Assembly (NCBI GenBank): GCA_030427805.1
Contig: JAUICP010000002.1
Coordinates: forward strand, 496,001 to 560,000
Reading direction: 5' to 3'
Origin: Bdellovibrionia bacterium
GTDB lineage: Bacteria; Bdellovibrionota; Bdellovibrionia; Bdellovibrionales; JAGQZY01
Length of the DNA: 64,000 nt
In this document: one piece after another, positions 60,317 through 64,000 of the stretch
Layout of the letters: the number at the start of each line of letters is the position of its first letter
Numbering within the stretch: position 1 is the stretch's first letter
Program-made: the position numbers and the translations under genes
Notes under the pieces: model-generated
Told to the model about the DNA's origin: nothing
The model's database searches: none
What the model saw: the letters and a program-made list of their open reading frames with translations, nothing else

Positions 60317-60706
60317 CTACTCTTTGGGAAGAGCGGCTTTGCGGTCGAGGGTAAAAGTCACTTTATTGACAAACTTAAAGCCGAGATGTTCGTTCACCCG
60401 ACGCTTGATATCCTCTTTCATGAATCCAAGCTGGTGAATCATAGCCGGGTGAGCAACCCATATATAAAGGCATCCCTTAATAAAGCCTACGGGGAGACTT
60501 TGCTCAGAGAGCTGAGGACCGACCACATGGGGCCACTCCTGCTCGAGTTGATAGCGACGAAATCCACCCGCTAGAGGTGAGCGGGAGTTCTCCATGAGAG
60601 CCTGTAACACGTCTGCCGTCGGTCGCAATTGGTCCTTCGGCCGTCGTCTTCTCGGCTTTGCAATATTTTTATTCCCCGAAGGGTACTTTGACTTTGTCCC
60701 CGCCAT
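60317..60706 (-). CDS. DUF721 family protein (DciA-like)
   Basis: A 129-residue basic protein of the DUF721 family. The family core is visible: LEQEWPHVVGPQLSEQSLPVGFIKGCLYIWVAHPAMIHQLGFMKEDIKRRVNEHLG. In bacteria lacking DnaC/DnaI-type loaders, members named DciA help the replicative helicase DnaB to load, though this has been shown only for some. ATG at 60706 is chosen as the longer frame overlaps the divergent trmFO start. There is no clear ribosome-binding site. The N-terminus is Lys/Arg-rich. It ends convergent with the M23 peptidase gene, 10 bases away. Confidence 0.85.
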   Translation of the reverse strand: MAGTKSKYPSGNKNIAKPRRRRPKDQLRPTADVLQALMENSRSPLAGGFRRYQLEQEWPHVVGPQLSEQSLPVGFIKGCLYIWVAHPAMIHQLGFMKEDIKRRVNEHLGFKFVNKVTFTLDRKAALPKE

Positions 60707-60724
60707 GATGTGAATAGATCTACC

Positions 60725-62173
60725 ATGAGCGATGATCAAAAAACAATATCCATTGTCGGTGCTGGCCTAGCCGGCTCCGAAGCAGCCCTTCAACTGGCAG
60801 CTAAGGGCTTTAGAGTCCGCCTCTATGAAATGAGGCCCCAAAACTTGACTCCGGCCCATAAAACCGGACATTGCGCTGAGCTCGTTTGCTCTAACTCATT
60901 TGGCACCTACGCCAAATACAGCGCTCCTGGGCAACTCAAATGGGAGGCCGAGCAAATGGCCTCGAGTATCCTCGAAAGTGCTTTCCGAGCCCACGTTCCC
61001 TCGGGTCAAGCCCTTGGAATGGACCGAGAATATTTCGCTAAAGAAGTGAGCGAAAAAATAGCCCAGGAACCCAATATCGAAAAAATCGATAAAATCGTCG
61101 AGTCCTTGGATGAAATCCCGAGACCGACGATTGTAGCTACGGGCCCGCTCACCCACGAAAAACTCGCTCACTCTATTCAAGAGCACTTTGGCACCGAAGA
61201 CTTTCTTTACTTCTTTGATGCAATAGCACCCATTCTCGACACCGAATCTATAAATATGGACGTCGCCTGGAAGCAAGACCGTTACGACAAAGGCAGTGGT
61301 GATGGAGATTACATCAATTGCCCAATGAACAAAGAACAGTACTACAGCTTTATTGAAGAGATCAAAAAAGCGCGCAAAATCGAATCAAAAGACTTCGAAA
61401 AAAACACGCCCTATTTTGAATCCTGTATGCCCATCGAAGCGATCATCGAACGGGGCGACGAAACTTTGCGCTTCGGACCAATGTCGCCCAAGGGTTTAAC
61501 CAACCCTCATAATCCCGAAGAAAAAGCCTACGCTGTCGTTCAATTGCGACAAGATAATAAAATGGCAACAGCCTATAACATCGTCGGTTTTCAAACTAAG
61601 ATGGCTTACCCTGAGCAAAAAAGAATTTTCAGAATGATTCCCGGCCTCGAAGAAGCAGAATTTTTAAAACTTGGAAGCATTCACAGAAATCTGTACATAC
61701 ATTCTCCGAAACTTCTCAACCCTGATCTTTCGAGCAAAAAGGATCCCCTTCTATTTTTTGCCGGACAAATTACTGGGGTTGAAGGCTATTTTGAATCGAC
61801 TTGCATTGGCCTTCTCGTTTCGCAGTTTCTAACGTCGAAACTGAATGGCGAAGTGATGACTCCTCCGCCAGCGACCTCAGCCTTGGGGGCTATTCTGCGC
61901 GCCATTACCGAAGAGGATAAGGACAATTTCCAACCCACTAATATTAACTTTGGTCTCTTCCCCCCGTTCGCAAAAAAACTGAGAAAAGCTGAAAGACGGG
62001 TTCACTACATAGAAAGAGCACGAAGAGATTTTTTAGAGTGGAAAAACGCAATTTCCGTTGCACGAGAAACTCAAAAATTTACAGAAGAATTTTCGCGCCC
62101 CATCCTTAAAGAGTCCGATAGCCAAGTCGCCGAAAAAGCAAACGCCTACTTGGATAGCTTGCAATCCCTTTGA
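60725..62173 (+). CDS. trmFO: methylenetetrahydrofolate-tRNA uracil-54 methyltransferase TrmFO
   Basis: A 482-residue flavoenzyme that methylates U54 of the T-loop of tRNA with methylenetetrahydrofolate as carbon donor and FAD as cofactor. The FAD-binding start (SIVGAGLAGSEAALQLAAKGFRVRLYEMRP) and the family motifs CAELVCSNSFGTY and FFAGQITGVEGYFESTC are intact. ATG at 60725 is preferred over GTG 60710. It is divergent from the DUF721 gene with only 18 bases between the two starts. The downstream gene is convergent. Confidence 0.96.
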   Translation: MSDDQKTISIVGAGLAGSEAALQLAAKGFRVRLYEMRPQNLTPAHKTGHCAELVCSNSFGTYAKYSAPGQLKWEAEQMASSILESAFRAHVPSGQALGMDREYFAKEVSEKIAQEPNIEKIDKIVESLDEIPRPTIVATGPLTHEKLAHSIQEHFGTEDFLYFFDAIAPILDTESINMDVAWKQDRYDKGSGDGDYINCPMNKEQYYSFIEEIKKARKIESKDFEKNTPYFESCMPIEAIIERGDETLRFGPMSPKGLTNPHNPEEKAYAVVQLRQDNKMATAYNIVGFQTKMAYPEQKRIFRMIPGLEEAEFLKLGSIHRNLYIHSPKLLNPDLSSKKDPLLFFAGQITGVEGYFESTCIGLLVSQFLTSKLNGEVMTPPPATSALGAILRAITEEDKDNFQPTNINFGLFPPFAKKLRKAERRVHYIERARRDFLEWKNAISVARETQKFTEEFSRPILKESDSQVAEKANAYLDSLQSL

Positions 62174-62191
62174 TTGAGTGAAGTTAGATAA

Positions 62192-63601
62192 TTAAAGACT
62201 TTCTATTCCCAAAGTCTCTAGACATTGAATCGGATCATTAGTGATGACCGATTCGGCTCCGTCACAGTCACCCACCAATTCTCCCACGTCAGACCCTTCA
62301 CCGATTCGACTCCAAAACAATTCGTGACATGAGGAACTCAAGTCTCTCTGAAGGCTAAGGTGTCCACCGTCTCTAAGACAATAAAGTTGGACTGCAGTAT
62401 TTCGCTTCATTTGCGAGAAGTATTTCGTCGAATAGGCAATTGGAGTCAAAGTATCATGGGTTCCAGCAAATAGGTGAATCGGAGTTTGTCTAATAGGATA
62501 AGCACTGAGCCTGAAGGGTTGATCAAGCTCTTGATCACTACAACTTCCTTCCTGCTCCAGACCAAACTGACCGTTTTCAAGGTGTAACCATCGAGCCAAA
62601 CCGAGCCTCGTCATTTCTCGACATGCAATCGCAGAGTAGACCTCTTCAAATCCAGGAGGGTAAGGTGATTCACTCATATAAGCGCTAAAGAAAGTAGTCA
62701 CCTCTTCGGGACTTTCAAGAGAAAGAAAATGCTGACTCGCAAGTTCGGGCTGGTCATTAAAAAGAATCATTGATGCCGCCACTCCCAAATGGATTTCGTC
62801 GACCTGCCCCATCAGCTCATCCATTCGCGTTGAAAATTGCGCATAATAATCTCCAACGCGCTCTCTCAGAACTCGATTAAACACTCTCGTTTCGTATTCC
62901 ACGTCCGAAATTTCAGCCTGAATCCCCTCCAAAACAAGGGCTTTGGGTCTCTCCAGACTCGAATTACTTTCTATTTCATGGGTGAGTATCGTCGCAACGA
63001 GTGTTCCATAGGAGTGACCATGAACAATGTAATTCTGTAAATCGAGAACTCTTATAATTTCTTTAATATCGAGAGCGATCTTCTCACTGGACAAATCTTC
63101 AGCCTGCCCACCAGACTCCCAAAAGGAATAGTTTTCACCGACACCTCTGGGATCAGTGAAAATGATGTTAAAGTTTTCGGGGAATTCACTGATCTGTGAT
63201 TCCATGGATGTTTCTCCCGGACCGCCTGGGATATAAATAATCGTCGGAAGGTTTTCATTCTGACAATCCAATCGAAACCGATAGGTGAATTCGCCTGACT
63301 CAATGGGCCTTTGAATACTCAATATATCGTTCTGTCCATCGCGACAGTATTCTTTAAACTCTTCAGATGGCTCTTCCGTTGGACCTCTCGAGCGATTATT
63401 GCTCGCGGGAACGATTTGCTCAGTGAATAACTCCGACTGCAGCAAGGAGTCTCTAATTTCTCGACCTGGCCCCTCGGGACTTCTATCAGAAAAAACAGTC
63501 ATGCCACTTTCAGTCTTATTGCGACTATCTTGAGGACAAGCAGCCAAAAATAAAATCAAAGGGAGATATACGAATGTTTTTAAAATTCGATTAAAAAGCA
63601 T
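62192..63601 (-). CDS. alpha/beta hydrolase lipoprotein (proline iminopeptidase/TAP-like)
   Basis: A 469-residue lipoprotein: signal ending in LAAC (Cys22). The alpha/beta-hydrolase features are the oxyanion-hole text YIPGGPGETS (residues 123-132), nucleophile elbow GHSYG (Ser197), the Asp region FAGTHDTLTPI, and His in RDGGHLSLQRD. The order and the C-terminal half match secreted tripeptidyl aminopeptidase/prolyl peptidase-like hydrolases. It probably cuts small peptides or esters outside the cytoplasm. Its ATG directly follows the stop TAA of the upstream gene (TAAATG), so the two are coupled. Confidence 0.9.
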   Translation of the reverse strand: MLFNRILKTFVYLPLILFLAACPQDSRNKTESGMTVFSDRSPEGPGREIRDSLLQSELFTEQIVPASNNRSRGPTEEPSEEFKEYCRDGQNDILSIQRPIESGEFTYRFRLDCQNENLPTIIYIPGGPGETSMESQISEFPENFNIIFTDPRGVGENYSFWESGGQAEDLSSEKIALDIKEIIRVLDLQNYIVHGHSYGTLVATILTHEIESNSSLERPKALVLEGIQAEISDVEYETRVFNRVLRERVGDYYAQFSTRMDELMGQVDEIHLGVAASMILFNDQPELASQHFLSLESPEEVTTFFSAYMSESPYPPGFEEVYSAIACREMTRLGLARWLHLENGQFGLEQEGSCSDQELDQPFRLSAYPIRQTPIHLFAGTHDTLTPIAYSTKYFSQMKRNTAVQLYCLRDGGHLSLQRDLSSSCHELFWSRIGEGSDVGELVGDCDGAESVITNDPIQCLETLGIESL

Positions 63602-64000
63602 TTATATTTCCAAGCGTGGCGTCGTTGCTGGATCAAACGATGGAGGCACAAAATTGTACTCGGGAAGGTCTCCCTCGGGTTCACGACGGGTGGGAAGGAG
63701 TTCATGTAAACCAATCACTCTTCTCAACTGACTGATTAGAGGGTCAATACCTTCGAAGTCTGATCTCGAAAAAATCTCACGACATGTGTACAGGGACTCT
63801 GAAACGATGTCGTACCAGGGTTCCGCTTGAGAACTAAAATCACTCTCAACATTTCTCGAGTGGGAGTAATTATGAAGGAGATTAATTTTTCTAGAAAGTC
63901 GATCCTGCATTTGTTGATAAAATTCTTCAGTGGGACCACGATACCCATTTTTTCCTGGGTTATCTCTTAAAGGAGTCATTTGTGGAGAAATAAATTCGAT
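63602..64000 (-). CDS. protein of unknown function, 5' end probably outside the window
   Basis: At least 125 residues from the first ATG (63979), but there is no ribosome-binding site before it and the frame stays open to the window edge (IEFISPQ before the Met), so the real start may lie beyond. The sequence is polar with several Arg/Asp/Glu (RNVESDFSSQAEPWYDIVSESLYTCREIFSRSDFEGIDPLISQLRRVIGLH), helical, and ends Pro-rich. No family recognised. It is coupled to the hydrolase lipoprotein gene through TAAATG. Confidence 0.65.
   Translation of the reverse strand: MEFISPQMTPLRDNPGKNGYRGPTEEFYQQMQDRLSRKINLLHNYSHSRNVESDFSSQAEPWYDIVSESLYTCREIFSRSDFEGIDPLISQLRRVIGLHELLPTRREPEGDLPEYNFVPPSFDPATTPRLEI

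Noticed and set aside
1-64000. CRISPR arrays, tRNA or rRNA genes, insertion sequences, prophage or toxin-antitoxin modules
   Set aside because: No regularly spaced repeats, cloverleaf-like sequences in the gaps, transposase or integrase motifs, or small paired genes of that kind were seen.

Overview
The window is a gene-dense bacterial chromosome segment with no rRNA, tRNA, insertion sequence, prophage or CRISPR array that I can see. Many products carry signal peptides or lipoboxes, there are outer-membrane barrel-like proteins, a PBP1B-type peptidoglycan synthase and a flagellar cluster, so the cell is Gram-negative, motile and diderm. The gene content (co-oriented flgB-flgC-fliE-fliF-fliG-fliH-fliI-fliJ cluster, DUF507 pair, many Bdellovibrio-style secreted proteins of unknown function) suggests the Bdellovibrionota or a neighbouring deltaproteobacterial-type lineage; this placement is an inference, not proven. 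TTG and GTG starts are common.

Layout. 1-9.3 kb: the 3' end of a UvrD/PcrA helicase, two large proteins of unknown function, a MarC-family membrane protein and a peptide-type ABC importer (two permeases and a binding protein, no ATPase nearby). 9.4-16.6 kb: YceI-like protein, lysine 2,3-aminomutase, secreted protein, secreted trypsin-like protease, two outer-membrane proteins. 16.6-20.3 kb: two DUF507 genes followed by a histone-H1-like/GroES fusion, divergent from a PBP1B gene. 20.3-28.7 kb: lipoprotein, CHASE2 sensor kinase with its sigma-54 response regulator, unknown protein, ileS-lspA. 28.7-37.8 kb: accessory secreted proteins (a SleB-like hydrolase operon, two lipoproteins, a coiled-coil protein) interrupted by yacG and an HU gene. 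38-43.3 kb: pfkA, a branched-chain-amino-acid-type binding lipoprotein, an alanine/glycine symporter, a single-domain response regulator and a Cys-pair repeat protein. 43.4-59.1 kb: a minus-strand flagellar basal body/hook cluster headed by a TPR protein and a receiver-less sigma-54 activator. 59.3-64 kb: LytM peptidase, DUF721/DciA-like protein, trmFO, an alpha/beta hydrolase lipoprotein and a partial gene.

How it works together. Four 16-bp sequences with the exact GG-N10-GC geometry of sigma-54 promoters, all ending in TGCT, sit upstream of four minus-strand transcription units: the gene at 814-2475, the SleB-like operon, the coiled-coil operon and the flagellar cluster. With two sigma-54 activators encoded in the window, this points to a sigma-54 regulon joining flagellar assembly with several undescribed exported proteins. 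The other outstanding item is the H1-like/GroES chimera. Two genes (lysine aminomutase and the 28.7 kb gene) have coding sequence upstream of any ATG/GTG/TTG, with ATT as the best-placed start.
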